A DNA stretch of 64,000 nucleotides from Streptomyces sp. NRRL WC-3742 (GTDB lineage: Bacteria > Actinomycetota > Actinomycetes > Streptomycetales > Streptomycetaceae). Below the pieces are notes generated by a model, which saw only the letters and a list, made by a program, of their open reading frames with translations, had not been told where the DNA came from and did no database searches. Numbering within the stretch: position 1 is the first letter of the stretch; the number at the start of each line of letters is the position of its first letter. The stretch covers positions 1 to 64,000 of the forward strand of contig NZ_JOCF01000048.1 of NCBI RefSeq assembly GCF_000720635.1, read 5' to 3'. Shown in pieces: positions 17,816 to 25,872 of this stretch. The translations under genes were made by a program, and so were the position numbers.

Positions 17816-19216
17816 TCAGGAGGTTTGGGGGTCAAGGGAGTTGGCGGGGCGGGTGAGCATCCGGCCGAAGGGCTGGGCGCCGGGGCCGGTGTCGACCGCC
17901 CGGCCGCGCAGCCAGGTGGTGCGCACGGCGCCGCCCAACGTCCGCCCCGCGTACGGGGTGACGGGGTTGCGGTGGTGCAACACGTGGGCCCGGACGGCGA
18001 ATTCAGCCTCGGGGTCGAAGGCGACCAGATCGGCGTCGCGGCCGACCGCGATGGCGCCCTTCACGGCGGACAGGCCCGCCAGTTCGGCCGGCCCCGCGGA
18101 CATCCAGCGCACCACCTCGGCCAGGGTGTGGCCGCGTCGGCGGGCCTCCGTCCAGACGGCGGGCAGGCCCAGTTGCAGGGAGGCGATGCCGCCCCAGGCG
18201 GCGGCGAAGTCCCCGCTGCCGCCGTACTCGGGCAGCAGCTTGAGGTCGGGGGTGGAGGGCGAGTGGTCGGAGACGACGGCGGTGAACTCCCCGTCGGCCA
18301 GGGCCTGCCAGAGCGCGTCGCGGTTGGACTCGTCGCGGATCGGCGGACAGCACTTGAAGGCGGTGTCGCCGTCCGGGACCTGTTCGGCGGCGAGGGTCAG
18401 GTAGTGGGGGCAGGTCTCGGCGCTCACCCGGACGCCCTCCTCGCGGGCCCGGCGCAGCAGCGGCAGGACAGCGGCGGAGGAGACGTGCAGGACGTGCACC
18501 CGGGCGCCGGTGCGCCGGGCGGCCTCCAGCAGGCGGGCGACGGCGCCGGTCTCCGCCTCGGCGGGGCGGGAGGCGAGGAAGTCCCGGTAGCGGCCGCCGG
18601 GTTGCTGCGGTGCGGCGGCGAGCACGGCCGGGTCCTCGGCGTGGATGATCGCCAGTGCGCCGATCCTGGCCTGCTCGGCGAGCGCGGCCTCGAGGTCGTG
18701 CGGTTCGACGTGCGGGAACTCGTCGACGCCGGAGGGGGCGAGGAAGCTCTTGAAGCCGAACACGCCCGCGTGGTGCAGGGGTTCGAGGTCGGCGGTGTTG
18801 CCGGGGATCGCGCCGCCCCAGAAGCCGAGGTCGACGAAGCTTCGCCCCTCGGCCGCCTTGCGTTTGAGGGCGAGCGCCTCGACGGTGACGGTGGGCGGGA
18901 TCGAGTTGAGGGGCATGTCGACGATGGTGGTGACGCCTCCGGCGGCGGCGGCTCGGGTGGCGCTGGCGAAACCCTCCCACTCGGTGCGGCCGGGTTCGTT
19001 GACGTGCACGTGGGTGTCGACCAGTCCGGGCAGCAGGGCGGTGGAGCCGAGGTCGATGAGCTGCGCCGGGTGGTCGGCGGTCCGGTCGACGGCCAGGGAG
19101 CCGTGGGCGGCGATCCGGGCGATGCGCCCGTCCCGGACCAGGACGTCCGCGGGGCGCTCGCCCTCGGGCAGGACCACCCTCAGGGAGCGGATCACCACGG
19201 GCGAACTGACAGGCAT
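17816..19216 (-). CDS. allB: allantoinase
   Basis: This 466-residue amidohydrolase opens the hydantoin ring of allantoin to give allantoate. Metal ligands are visible: [16 protein letters not shown] (about 67-82), the carboxylated-lysine site [10 protein letters not shown] (about 152-161), [16 protein letters not shown], and the catalytic Asp in [14 protein letters not shown] precedes the ATG. The promoter upstream contains a CTTCAACAAA-type operator at 19403-19420 inside a TTGACG-18-TAGGCT promoter, giving a leader of about 170 nt. The allantoicase gene follows directly. Confidence 0.93.
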   Translation of the reverse strand: MPVSSPVVIRSLRVVLPEGERPADVLVRDGRIARIAAHGSLAVDRTADHPAQLIDLGSTALLPGLVDTHVHVNEPGRTEWEGFASATRAAAAGGVTTIVDMPLNSIPPTVTVEALALKRKAAEGRSFVDLGFWGGAIPGNTADLEPLHHAGVFGFKSFLAPSGVDEFPHVEPHDLEAALAEQARIGALAIIHAEDPAVLAAAPQQPGGRYRDFLASRPAEAETGAVARLLEAARRTGARVHVLHVSSAAVLPLLRRAREEGVRVSAETCPHYLTLAAEQVPDGDTAFKCCPPIRDESNRDALWQALADGEFTAVVSDHSPSTPDLKLLPEYGGSGDFAAAWGGIASLQLGLPAVWTEARRRGHTLAEVVRWMSAGPAELAGLSAVKGAIAVGRDADLVAFDPEAEFAVRAHVLHHRNPVTPYAGRTLGGAVRTTWLRGRAVDTGPGAQPFGRMLTRPANSLDPQTS

Positions 19217-19389
19217 GGGGGCCTCCGATACCAGGACGGGGGTGCGCGGGAGGGAGGGGGGAGGGAGGGGATGGATGGGGGAGGAAGGAAACGGGCACGC
19301 CGAACAGCGCCGGGTGACAGGGCCGTTGGGGCCGTCGACGGGCGAATCGGAGCGGGTTGGAATCGGGATGGAACCGAAGGATTGCCGGG

Positions 19390-19420
19390 AGCCTAGGCCC
19401 GCCTTCAACAAAACGTCAAT
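19390..19420 (-). promoter_or_regulatory. allB promoter with AllR-type operator
   Basis: On the minus strand TTGACG and TAGGCT are separated by 18 bp. The 18-bp box CTTCAACAAAACGTCAAT (19403-19420) overlaps the -35. It is the least symmetric of four copies of the palindrome in the window: the left half site is intact and the right half is degenerate. Confidence 0.7.
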
Positions 19421-19461
19421 GGAGGAACGTACGAGGGTCCGGGCCTCGGACGGGGAGGTGT

Positions 19462-20604
19462 TCAGCGCATCAGCAGCTCGGCCGCCAGCCGCTCCCCCGC
19501 CGCCTCGGCGAGCTCACCGGCCCTGGTCAGGCTGTCCCCCGGCTCCTCGGCCAGGTCGGTCAGCGCGATCGCGGCGGCGAAGCCCGCCGAACGCCACTCG
19601 GCCTCGGACAGCTCCAGCCTCCCCGCCACCGCCGCCACCCGGATCCCCGCCCGGGCGGCGGCGGCAGCGACCCCGGCGGGAGCCTTGCCGTGGAGCGTCT
19701 GGGCGTCCAGACAGCCCTCGCCGGTGACGACGAGGCGTGCCCCCCGCACGGCCGCGTCGAAGCCCAGCAGCTCGAGCAGCAGCTCGATGCCGGGCCGCAT
19801 GGTGGCGCCCAGCAGGGCGAGGGCGGCGAAGCCCACCCCGCCCGCGGCCCCGGCGCCGGGGGCCTCCCGGACGTCGTGCCCGGTCAGCGCGGCGACCTGG
19901 TCGGCGAAGCGCGTCAGCCCTTCCTCCAGGACGGCCAGCTCCTCCCCGTCGGCGCCCTTCTGCGGTCCGTAGACGGCGGCCGCGCCTCGCGGGCCGAGCA
20001 GCGGGTTGTCCACGTCGCAGGCGACGACGATCTCCGCACCGGCCAGCACCACGGCGAGCGGGCCGGGGTCGATCGCGGCCAGGCGGCGCAACGCCTCTCC
20101 CCCGAAGGGCAGTTCGACGCCCTCGGCGTCGCGCAGCCGGACCCCGAGGGCCTGCAGCATGCCGGCCCCGCCGTCCGTGCTCGCACTGCCCCCCAGGCCC
20201 AGCACGATCCGCTTGGCGCCCTGGGCGAGCGCCCGGCCGATCAGCTGGCCGACGCCGTAGGACCCGGCGGTGAGCGGGGCGGTACGGCCGCCGGGGAGCC
20301 GGGCGAGGCCGCACGCCTGGGCCAGTTCGACCACGGCGGTGTCCCCGAGGACGGCGAGCGCCGCATCCACCGGCAGCCCGGTCGGCCCGGCCACCTTGAC
20401 GGGGACGCGGGCGAACCCGGCCGCCAGCGCGGCGGCCAGGGTGCCCTCGCCGCCGTCGGCGACGGGCAGTTCGCGCACCTCGGTGCCGGGCGCGGCGCGG
20501 CGGATGCCGGCGGCGATCCGGGCGGCGGCCTCGGCGCCCTCCAGGGTGCCCTTGAACTTGTCGGGAGCTACGACCACATGACCCTGGTGGCGGGTGACGG
20601 GCAT
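19462..20604 (-). CDS. glxK: glycerate kinase
   Basis: This 380-residue protein is a GarK/GlxK-type glycerate kinase that phosphorylates D-glycerate made from glyoxylate, feeding it to glycolysis. Family features are [18 protein letters not shown] at the N-terminus, [27 protein letters not shown], and [18 protein letters not shown] near the C-terminus. GAGGACC precedes the ATG. It is transcribed toward allB from its own region behind a strong hairpin that separates it from glxR. The C-terminal end is 40 bp before the allB operator. Confidence 0.92.
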   Translation of the reverse strand: MPVTRHQGHVVVAPDKFKGTLEGAEAAARIAAGIRRAAPGTEVRELPVADGGEGTLAAALAAGFARVPVKVAGPTGLPVDAALAVLGDTAVVELAQACGLARLPGGRTAPLTAGSYGVGQLIGRALAQGAKRIVLGLGGSASTDGGAGMLQALGVRLRDAEGVELPFGGEALRRLAAIDPGPLAVVLAGAEIVVACDVDNPLLGPRGAAAVYGPQKGADGEELAVLEEGLTRFADQVAALTGHDVREAPGAGAAGGVGFAALALLGATMRPGIELLLELLGFDAAVRGARLVVTGEGCLDAQTLHGKAPAGVAAAAARAGIRVAAVAGRLELSEAEWRSAGFAAAIALTDLAEEPGDSLTRAGELAEAAGERLAAELLMR

Positions 20605-20938
20605 GGCGCGGTCCTCACTTCCGTACGGTCTGGCGGTGGTTCGTCGGCGTGCCCCTGATCGTGCCGTGGGTCGGGCCCCGGGTCCAGCCCCGGTCCGGCC
20701 CGCGGGGCGCACGCGCCCGGCATCGGCCCGGACGGCCCGAACGGCCCGGCATCAGCCCGGACGCGGCCCCCGCCGCCACGTTGGATCGACCGGCGGACGG
20801 GCGGATGAGCCCCGGCCCGTCCGCCGGTCGGGTCCTGCCCTCCTGGCGGCGCGGGCACGACCGGATGGGTACACGCCGCCAGGAGGAGCCTGTGGTGTTC
20901 ACGCGATTACGCGGCCACGCGATTACGCGCTTACGCGG
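20605..20938. other. spacer between glxR and glxK
   Basis: No gene is supported. The spacer contains a 15-bp terminator-like stem (20788-20829), a GC-rich stretch of CCCGGACGG-like repeats (20700-20765), and an octamer array at the glxR end. No AllR-type box is seen, so glxK may have a constitutive promoter or read-through from glxR. Confidence 0.5.
20788..20829 (-). terminator. 15-bp stem-loop downstream of glxR
   Basis: GACCGGCGGACGGGC pairs perfectly with GCCCGTCCGCCGGTC around a 12-nt loop, 110 bp after the glxR stop. It has no T tract but is one of the strongest stems in the region. Confidence 0.75.
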
Positions 20939-20958
20939 CTACGCGACCTCGCGACCCG
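20903..20958. repeat. octamer tandem array at the end of glxR
   Basis: Seven consecutive 8-bp units of form GCGNNTAC (GCGATTAC, GCGGCCAC, GCGATTAC, GCGCTTAC, GCGGCTAC, GCGACCTC, GCGACCCG). The array straddles the glxR stop codon, so the last six or so codons of glxR lie in it. Confidence 0.85.
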
Positions 20959-21826
20959 AGAGCCGCTCGACGCCGCGCAGCAGGGCGGAGTGGTCGAGCG
21001 AGCCGTCGCCGTTGGCGCGGGCGGAGGCGACGAGCTGGGCGACCACGGCGCCGACCGGCAGCGCGGCGCCCACGGCGCGGGCGGCGTCGGTGACGATGCC
21101 CATGTCCTTGTGGTGCAGGTCGATCCGGAAGCCGGGGGCGAACTCGCGCTTGAGCATGTTCTCGCGCTTGCGGTTGAGCACGGTGGACCCGGCCAGGCCC
21201 CCGCCGAGCACGTCCAGGGCGGCGGAGAGGTCCACGCCCGCGTTCTCCAGGAACACCACGGCTTCGGCGAGCACCTGGATGTTGACGGCGACGATCAGCT
21301 GGTTGGCGGCCTTGACGGTCTGCCCGGCGCCGGAGGGGCCGACGTGGACGACGGTGGTGCCCAGCGCGTCGAACAGCGGCTTCGCCTCGGCGAAGTCGGC
21401 CGCCTCGCCGCCGACCATGATCGACAGGACGGCCTCGACGGCGCCTGCCTCGCCGCCGGAGACCGGGGCGTCCAGGGTGCGCACGCCCTTCTCGGCGGCG
21501 GCCCTGCCGACCTTGATCGAGGTCTGCGGGGTGATCGAGGACATGTCGATCACCAGGGCGCCCGGGCGGACGTTCTCCAGGACGCCGCCCTCGCCGAGGA
21601 TGACGGCCTCCACGTGCGGGTCGGCCGGGACCATGGTGATGACGACCTCGGCGTCCGCCACCGCCTCGGCGATACTGCCGGCTCCCTGGCCGCCGGCCGC
21701 GACCACGGCTTCGACGGAGGCCGGGGAGAGGTCGAACCCGGTCACCCGGTGACCGGCCTTGAGGAGGTTGACGGCCATGGGCCTGCCCATGATGCCGAGG
21801 CCGACGAAGGCGATCTTGCGGCTCAT
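20939..21826 (-). CDS. glxR: 2-hydroxy-3-oxopropionate (tartronate semialdehyde) reductase
   Basis: This 295-residue beta-hydroxyacid dehydrogenase reduces tartronate semialdehyde to D-glycerate with NAD(P)H. The N-terminal Rossmann motif FVGLGIMGRPMAVNLLKAGH (about 6-25), the substrate-binding DAPVSGGEAGA (about 119-129) and the catalytic Lys segment GAGQTVKAANQL (about 169-180) are all present. It lies downstream of hyi in the same direction, so the two probably share the AllR-type promoter ahead of hyi. Its product is the substrate of glycerate kinase, the next gene. The 3' end lies in an octamer repeat. Confidence 0.93.
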   Translation of the reverse strand: MSRKIAFVGLGIMGRPMAVNLLKAGHRVTGFDLSPASVEAVVAAGGQGAGSIAEAVADAEVVITMVPADPHVEAVILGEGGVLENVRPGALVIDMSSITPQTSIKVGRAAAEKGVRTLDAPVSGGEAGAVEAVLSIMVGGEAADFAEAKPLFDALGTTVVHVGPSGAGQTVKAANQLIVAVNIQVLAEAVVFLENAGVDLSAALDVLGGGLAGSTVLNRKRENMLKREFAPGFRIDLHHKDMGIVTDAARAVGAALPVGAVVAQLVASARANGDGSLDHSALLRGVERLSGREVA

Positions 21827-21862
21827 CGCGTGGTTCCTTACGTGAGGGAGGGGGTGGCGGTG

Positions 21863-21957
21863 TCCCGGCTACGTCGCTGGGTCCCGGCTATGGGGCTCGG
21901 TCCCGGCTGTGTGGACTCGGTCCCGGCTACGTGGCTCGGCCCCGGCTACTTGGCGGC
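21863..21957. repeat. 19-20 bp tandem repeat between hyi and glxR
   Basis: Five copies of a unit like TCCCGGCTACGTGGCTCGG run head to tail. The last copy overlaps the final codons of hyi. Copies differ at one to four positions. Confidence 0.85.
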
Positions 21958-22782
21958 GCGCAGCTCGCGCGGCAGCCAGGCGAAGGCGTCCGAACCGGCG
22001 CCGCCCGAGGGCCGGTACTCCAGGCCGATCGGGCCGGAGTACCCGGCGGCGGAGAGCCGGGCGAAGAGGTCCTCGAAGTCCAGCTCGCCCGTGCCGGGTT
22101 CGCCCCGGCCGGGGGTGTCGGCGATCTGGACGTGGCCGATGCGGTCGGCGTACGCGTCGATGACGGCCGCCAGGTCCTCGCCGCCCCGGGCCAGGTGGTA
22201 GAGGTCGCAGAGGAAGCGGGCGTTGCCCAGGCCCGTGGCGGCGTTGACCCGGTCGACCACCTCGACGGCGGCGGCGGAGGTCACCAGCGGGTAGTCGGGG
22301 GACTCGATCGCGTTGAGGGCCTCGATCAGGAGGACGGCGCCGATGTCGTGGGCGGCCTTCGCCGCGATCACCAGGTTCTCCAGGGCGAGGGCGTCCTGTT
22401 CGGCCGGGTCGACCCCGGCGGTCCGGTTGCCGTACAGGGCGTTGAGGGCGGTGGCGCCGAGGGAGGCGGCGAGCTCGGCGGCGACCGGGACGTTGGCGCG
22501 GAAGCGCTCGCGCTCGGCGGGCAGCGAGACCGTGCCCCGGGCGCCGAGGCCGAGGTCGTCGACGAGGTTGAGGCCCGTGAGGCGCACGCCCGCGTCGGTG
22601 AACGCCTTGCGCAGCGCGTCGAGTTCGGCCTGTGCGGGCCGGTGCTCGGCCCCGAAGGGCCACCACAGTTCGGCGGCGGTGAAGCCGGCGGCCGCGGCCG
22701 CCGCGGGGCGTTCCAGCAGCGGGAGTTCGCCGAACAGGATCGACAGATTGACCGTGAAGCTGTGCTTGGCGGCGGCCGTCAC
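21946..22782 (-). CDS. hyi: hydroxypyruvate isomerase family TIM-barrel protein
   Basis: This 278-residue protein is a sugar-phosphate-isomerase-type TIM barrel of the Hyi family, which interconverts hydroxypyruvate and tartronate semialdehyde in glyoxylate use. LSILFGELPLLERPAAAAAA at the N-terminus, LIEALNAIESPDYPLV (metal-binding Glu) and CDLYHLARGGED, HVQIADTPGRGEPGTGEL are typical. I place the start at the GTG at 22782, which has GAGAGG nine bases upstream; a GTG three codons earlier overlaps that motif and is less likely. It is the first gene of the hyi-glxR unit, and an AllR-type box lies just upstream of its promoter. Confidence 0.88.
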   Translation of the reverse strand: MTAAAKHSFTVNLSILFGELPLLERPAAAAAAGFTAAELWWPFGAEHRPAQAELDALRKAFTDAGVRLTGLNLVDDLGLGARGTVSLPAERERFRANVPVAAELAASLGATALNALYGNRTAGVDPAEQDALALENLVIAAKAAHDIGAVLLIEALNAIESPDYPLVTSAAAVEVVDRVNAATGLGNARFLCDLYHLARGGEDLAAVIDAYADRIGHVQIADTPGRGEPGTGELDFEDLFARLSAAGYSGPIGLEYRPSGGAGSDAFAWLPRELRAAK

Positions 22783-22872
22783 GTCCTTCACCTCTCACTC
22801 TCTTCGGAATCTTCCGACGCTTCCGGCATTCGCTAATTCCACGATGCGGAACGGGGATTCTGTGTGGTGGAA

Positions 22873-22926
22873 GCATCTCCGGACGCCCGGAGGAGTGTCA
22901 AGGCCCCTCGCAACAATTTGTTGAAG
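22873..22926 (-). promoter_or_regulatory. hyi promoter with AllR-type operator
   Basis: On the minus strand the box CTTCAACAAATTGTTGCG (22909-22926) ends six bases before a consensus TTGACA (22897-22902), followed at 18 bp by GATGCT. The box is a near-perfect palindrome. It lies between hyi and the divergent 84-aa gene and could control both. Confidence 0.75.
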
Positions 22927-22990
22927 CGGCCGGACGCCCCGCCCCCGCCGGACCCTGCCCGGCTCCGGGGCCGCTCGCTAGAGTGAGCAC

Positions 22991-23245
22991 GTGCGATTGA
23001 TGGTGGAGTTCACGACAGAACCGTTCGAACTGGACACGTTCCCGGCGCACGCCGTGGCGGCCCGCGAGGCCGTCGACGCGGCCGGCCTGGACGTCTCGGT
23101 CGGCCCCTTCGGGACCGGCGCCGAGGGCGAGGCCGAGCAGGTGCTCGCCGCCGTGACCAGGCTGCTCCGCGAGACCCTGGACGCCGGGGCGACCCGCATC
23201 TCCGTCCAGGTCAGCGTGCTGGGCGAGGAGGGCGGTACGGCGTGA
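22991..23245 (+). CDS. thiamine-binding (YkoF/MTH1187-like) small protein
   Basis: This 84-residue protein resembles the MTH1187/YkoF-like family (PF01910): a beta-strand start RLMVEFTTEPFEL, the hallmark SVGPFGTGAEGE (about 36-47), a helix with VLAAVTRLLRETLDAGA, and a last strand TRISVQVSVLG. Members form ferredoxin-like oligomers, and some bind thiamine or related pyrimidines. The GTG start has a weak GAGTGAG upstream; an ATG three codons in is possible. It overlaps the next gene (GTGA), an HTH protein, so it may act as its effector-sensing partner. That pairing is inferred. Confidence 0.7.
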   Translation: MRLMVEFTTEPFELDTFPAHAVAAREAVDAAGLDVSVGPFGTGAEGEAEQVLAAVTRLLRETLDAGATRISVQVSVLGEEGGTA

Positions 23246-23622
23246 CCGGGCAGCACGTGGAGCACCCGCTCGCCGCGGCCGTCAAGCCACTGCTGGACGC
23301 GGTCGGCGCGACGCCCGTCCCCCTGGGCGAGGTGCGGGCCGAGGACATCGTCCTGGAGTGGGAGGGCGCCCCGGCCATGGCCGTCCGGCTGCCGCACCTG
23401 AGCAGCGCCCTGGACCGCCTGCTGGCCGAGATGACCCGCCAGTTCGACGGCCGTCCGCTCGCCGAGCTGGACCGCCTGGAGAAGCAGCGGGTGGTGGCCC
23501 TGCTGGAGGAGCGCGGCGCCTTCACCGTCCGGCACGGCGTGGAGACGGTGGCCACGGCCCTGGGTGTCAGCCGCTTCACGGTGTACAACTACCTCAACCG
23601 CCAGGACGGCTCGAAGCCCTGA
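23242..23622 (+). CDS. small YheO/DauR-type HTH regulator
   Basis: This 126-residue protein has a C-terminal helix-turn-helix of the YheO/DauR type (KQRVVALLEERGAFTVRHG, then VATALGVSRFTVYNYLNR, about 79-119) but lacks the PAS-like sensing domain usual for such regulators. The N-terminal 75 residues show no family I know. The GTG start overlaps the stop of the YkoF-like gene (GTGA), so the two are coupled. It is located between hyi and uraD and may be a second regulator of purine or glyoxylate genes, with sensing supplied by the small partner. Confidence 0.75.
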   Translation: MTGQHVEHPLAAAVKPLLDAVGATPVPLGEVRAEDIVLEWEGAPAMAVRLPHLSSALDRLLAEMTRQFDGRPLAELDRLEKQRVVALLEERGAFTVRHGVETVATALGVSRFTVYNYLNRQDGSKP

Positions 23623-23664
23623 ACGACCCGGCGGCGGGCCAGGTTCAAAAAGTGACCACCAACC

Positions 23665-23706
23665 GTTCAACAAACTGTTGACGGCCGGGTGGGGTCGATC
23701 TAGCTT
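23665..23706 (+). promoter_or_regulatory. uraD promoter with AllR-type operator
   Basis: The palindrome GTTCAACAAACTGTTGAC (23665-23682) overlaps the -35 TTGACG (23678-23683), which is 17 bp from TAGCTT (23701-23706). Binding there would block the promoter of the uraD-uraH-uox group. Confidence 0.8.
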
Positions 23707-23739
23707 GTGCGGGTGGCACCACTCTTCAGGAGGTCCACC

Positions 23740-24243
23740 GTGACCAACCACCCCCACACCCTCGACTCCCTGGCCGCGGCCGATCCGGCGGAGCTGGACG
23801 AGATCCTGCTGGAGATTTGCTCCAGCCCCCGCTGGGCCGCCGCGGTCGCCGAGGCCCGACCCTGGTCCAGCCGTGAAGCCCTGCTCGCCGCCAACGCGGC
23901 GGCCATGGCGCGGCTGACCGCCGAGGACCTGCACGACGCGATGTCCGGCCACGCCCGGATCGGCGAGCCCAGGGCGGGCGACGCCGCCTCCGAGCGCGAA
24001 CAGGCCGGCGTCCAGGGCGTGGACCGGGCCGTCCTCGACGAACTGCACAAGGCCAACGCCGCCTACGAGGCGAAGTTCGGCCACGTGTTCCTCATCTGCG
24101 CGACCGGCCGCACCGCCGCCACCATGCTCGCGGCCCTGCGCGAGCGCCACCCCAACGACCCGGCCACCGAGGCGGAGATCGTCCGGGGCGAATTGCGCAG
24201 GATCAACGACATCCGACTGGGCCGCCTCCTCGACGAGTCCTGA
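23740..24243 (+). CDS. uraD: OHCU decarboxylase
   Basis: This 167-residue protein is 2-oxo-4-hydroxy-4-carboxy-5-ureidoimidazoline decarboxylase, the last step from urate to (S)-allantoin. It shows the catalytic-His segment MSGHARIGEP (about 71-80) and SEREQAGVQG (about 87-96) with the conserved Glu-Gln, plus the substrate-pocket KFGHVFLICATGRTAATML. The GTG start is fixed by AGGAGG at six bases; the upstream frame with ATG at 23707 would start within the promoter. It is the first gene of uraD-uraH-uox. Length is normal. Confidence 0.92.
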   Translation: MTNHPHTLDSLAAADPAELDEILLEICSSPRWAAAVAEARPWSSREALLAANAAAMARLTAEDLHDAMSGHARIGEPRAGDAASEREQAGVQGVDRAVLDELHKANAAYEAKFGHVFLICATGRTAATMLAALRERHPNDPATEAEIVRGELRRINDIRLGRLLDES

Positions 24244-24329
24244 CGGATCGTCAAGAATGCTTCACAGGGCTCCTGCCTTTTCTCGCCTGACGCGTCGTCA
24301 TCTCTGCCATCAGTAAGGTTACTTCACCC

Positions 24330-24665
24330 ATGACTGGCATCTCCACCCACGTGCTCGACACCAGTCTCGGCCTCCCCGCCGAGGGCGTCCCCGTCGAGCT
24401 CGCACTGCGCACCGAGGGTGGCTGGAAGGTGCTCGGCGCCTCCGCCACGGACTCCGACGGCCGGGTCAGGGACCTACCGGCCGTGGAGGCGGGCTCGGTC
24501 GTCCGGCTGCTCTTCGACACGGCCGCGTACCACGCGGGCGCGTCCCCGGAGCCGCCGTTCTTCCCCGAGGTCTCGATCGTCTTCACGGTCGCGCCCGCGC
24601 AGCCGCACTACCACGTGCCGCTGCTGCTCAATCCGTTCGGCTACTCGGTCTACCGCGGAAGCTAG
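24330..24665 (+). CDS. uraH: 5-hydroxyisourate hydrolase (transthyretin-like)
   Basis: This 111-residue protein hydrolyses 5-hydroxyisourate, the unstable uricase product, to OHCU. It begins with the signature GISTHVLDTSLGLPAEGVPV and ends with the tetrapeptide YRGS, the C-terminal hallmark that separates these enzymes from true transthyretins. Catalytic His residues are in THVLD and HYHVPLLL. It sits between uraD and uricase with spacings of 86 and 27 bp, giving reaction-order clustering. Confidence 0.94.
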   Translation: MTGISTHVLDTSLGLPAEGVPVELALRTEGGWKVLGASATDSDGRVRDLPAVEAGSVVRLLFDTAAYHAGASPEPPFFPEVSIVFTVAPAQPHYHVPLLLNPFGYSVYRGS

Positions 24666-24692
24666 ACCGACCTGGAACCCTAGGAGCCAGTC

Positions 24693-25613
24693 ATGGCCCA
24701 CGTGCTCGGTCAGAACCAGTACGGCAAGGCGGAGAACCGCATCGTCCGGGTCCGGCGCGACTCCACCCGGCACGAGATCAAGGACCTGAACGTCTCGGTC
24801 TCCCTCCAGGGCGAGTTCGAGGACGTCCACCTCACCGGGTCCAACGCCAACTGCCTTCCCACCGACACCACCAAGAACACCGTGTACGCCTTCGCCAAGA
24901 AGTACGGCATCGAGTCCGCCGAAGCCTTCGGCATCCTCCTGGCCCGGCACTTCGTGGACGACACCGAGCGCGGCGTCGTCCACAGCGCCCGCATCCGGAT
25001 CGAGGAGTACGCCTGGGAGCGGATCAGGACGCCCGACAGCTCCGCCCGCTTCATCGGCTCCGAGGAGGTCGGCCACTCCTTCGTCCGCAGCGGGCAGGAG
25101 GTCCGCACCACCGAGATCGTCTACGACGGCGAGCGCGTCCAGGTGATCTCCGGCCTCAAGGACCTGGTCGTCCTGAACTCCACCAACTCGGAGTTCTGGG
25201 GCTACATCAAGGACCGGTACACCACCCTGAAGGAGGCGTACGACCGCATCCTCGCCACCCAGGTCACCGCCCGCTGGAAGTACGGCTACAGCGGCCGCGA
25301 GGACGAGGCCCAGCCCAACTGGGACCGCTCCTACACCCAGGTGCGGCGCCACCTGCTGGAGGCGTTCGCCGAGACCTACTCCTACTCGCTGCAGCAGACC
25401 CTGTACGCGATGGGCACCCGGGTGCTCAACAACCGCCCCGAGGTGGACGAGGTCCGCCTCGAACTGCCCAACAAGCACCACTTCCTGGTGGACCTGGAGC
25501 CCTTCGGGCTCGAGAACGACAACGAGGTCTACTACGCCGCGGACCGCATGTACGGCCTGATCGAGGGCACCGTGCACCGCGAGGGCGTCACCCCGGTCAT
25601 CCCGGTGGTCTGA
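24693..25613 (+). CDS. uox: urate oxidase (uricase)
   Basis: This 306-residue protein is a cofactor-free urate oxidase that makes 5-hydroxyisourate and hydrogen peroxide. It has two tandem T-fold halves. The catalytic triad can be placed by motif: Lys12 in QYGKAENRI, Thr57 in NCLPTDTTKNT, and His262 in LPNKHHFLVDL. GGAG precedes the ATG. It is third in the uraD-uraH-uox unit, and the catalase at 15-16.5 kb may remove its peroxide. No peroxisomal-type signal or signal peptide is expected or seen. Confidence 0.95.
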   Translation: MAHVLGQNQYGKAENRIVRVRRDSTRHEIKDLNVSVSLQGEFEDVHLTGSNANCLPTDTTKNTVYAFAKKYGIESAEAFGILLARHFVDDTERGVVHSARIRIEEYAWERIRTPDSSARFIGSEEVGHSFVRSGQEVRTTEIVYDGERVQVISGLKDLVVLNSTNSEFWGYIKDRYTTLKEAYDRILATQVTARWKYGYSGREDEAQPNWDRSYTQVRRHLLEAFAETYSYSLQQTLYAMGTRVLNNRPEVDEVRLELPNKHHFLVDLEPFGLENDNEVYYAADRMYGLIEGTVHREGVTPVIPVV

Positions 25614-25633
25614 CCCCGGTCCACCCTCCCCGT

Positions 25634-25696
25634 CACACCTGCCTCATCTGTCACACCTGCCTCACCCATCCCATCTGCCCTACCTGTCTCACCTGC
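25634..25696. repeat. 9-bp tandem repeat after uricase gene
   Basis: Seven 9-bp units of form CWCACCTGY (CACACCTGC, CTCATCTGT, CACACCTGC, CTCACCCAT, CCCATCTGC, CCTACCTGT, CTCACCTGC) start 20 bp after the uox stop. No hairpin is obvious because all units face the same way. Confidence 0.8.
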
Positions 25697-25872
25697 ACCT
25701 CCACCCCCACCCACCGGAGTTCGTGCCCGCCTCGCGGCGGCCGGCCCGGGGCGTCGGAGGCCACGGCCGAGGGACCCTTGCACCGCCGTCCCGCCCTCGG
25801 CCTCCCCGCATCGTCAGCCGGTCTCCAGCGCCCTCGGCGCGCCGGGAGCCACGGGCACAAGAGGGGCTCGAC

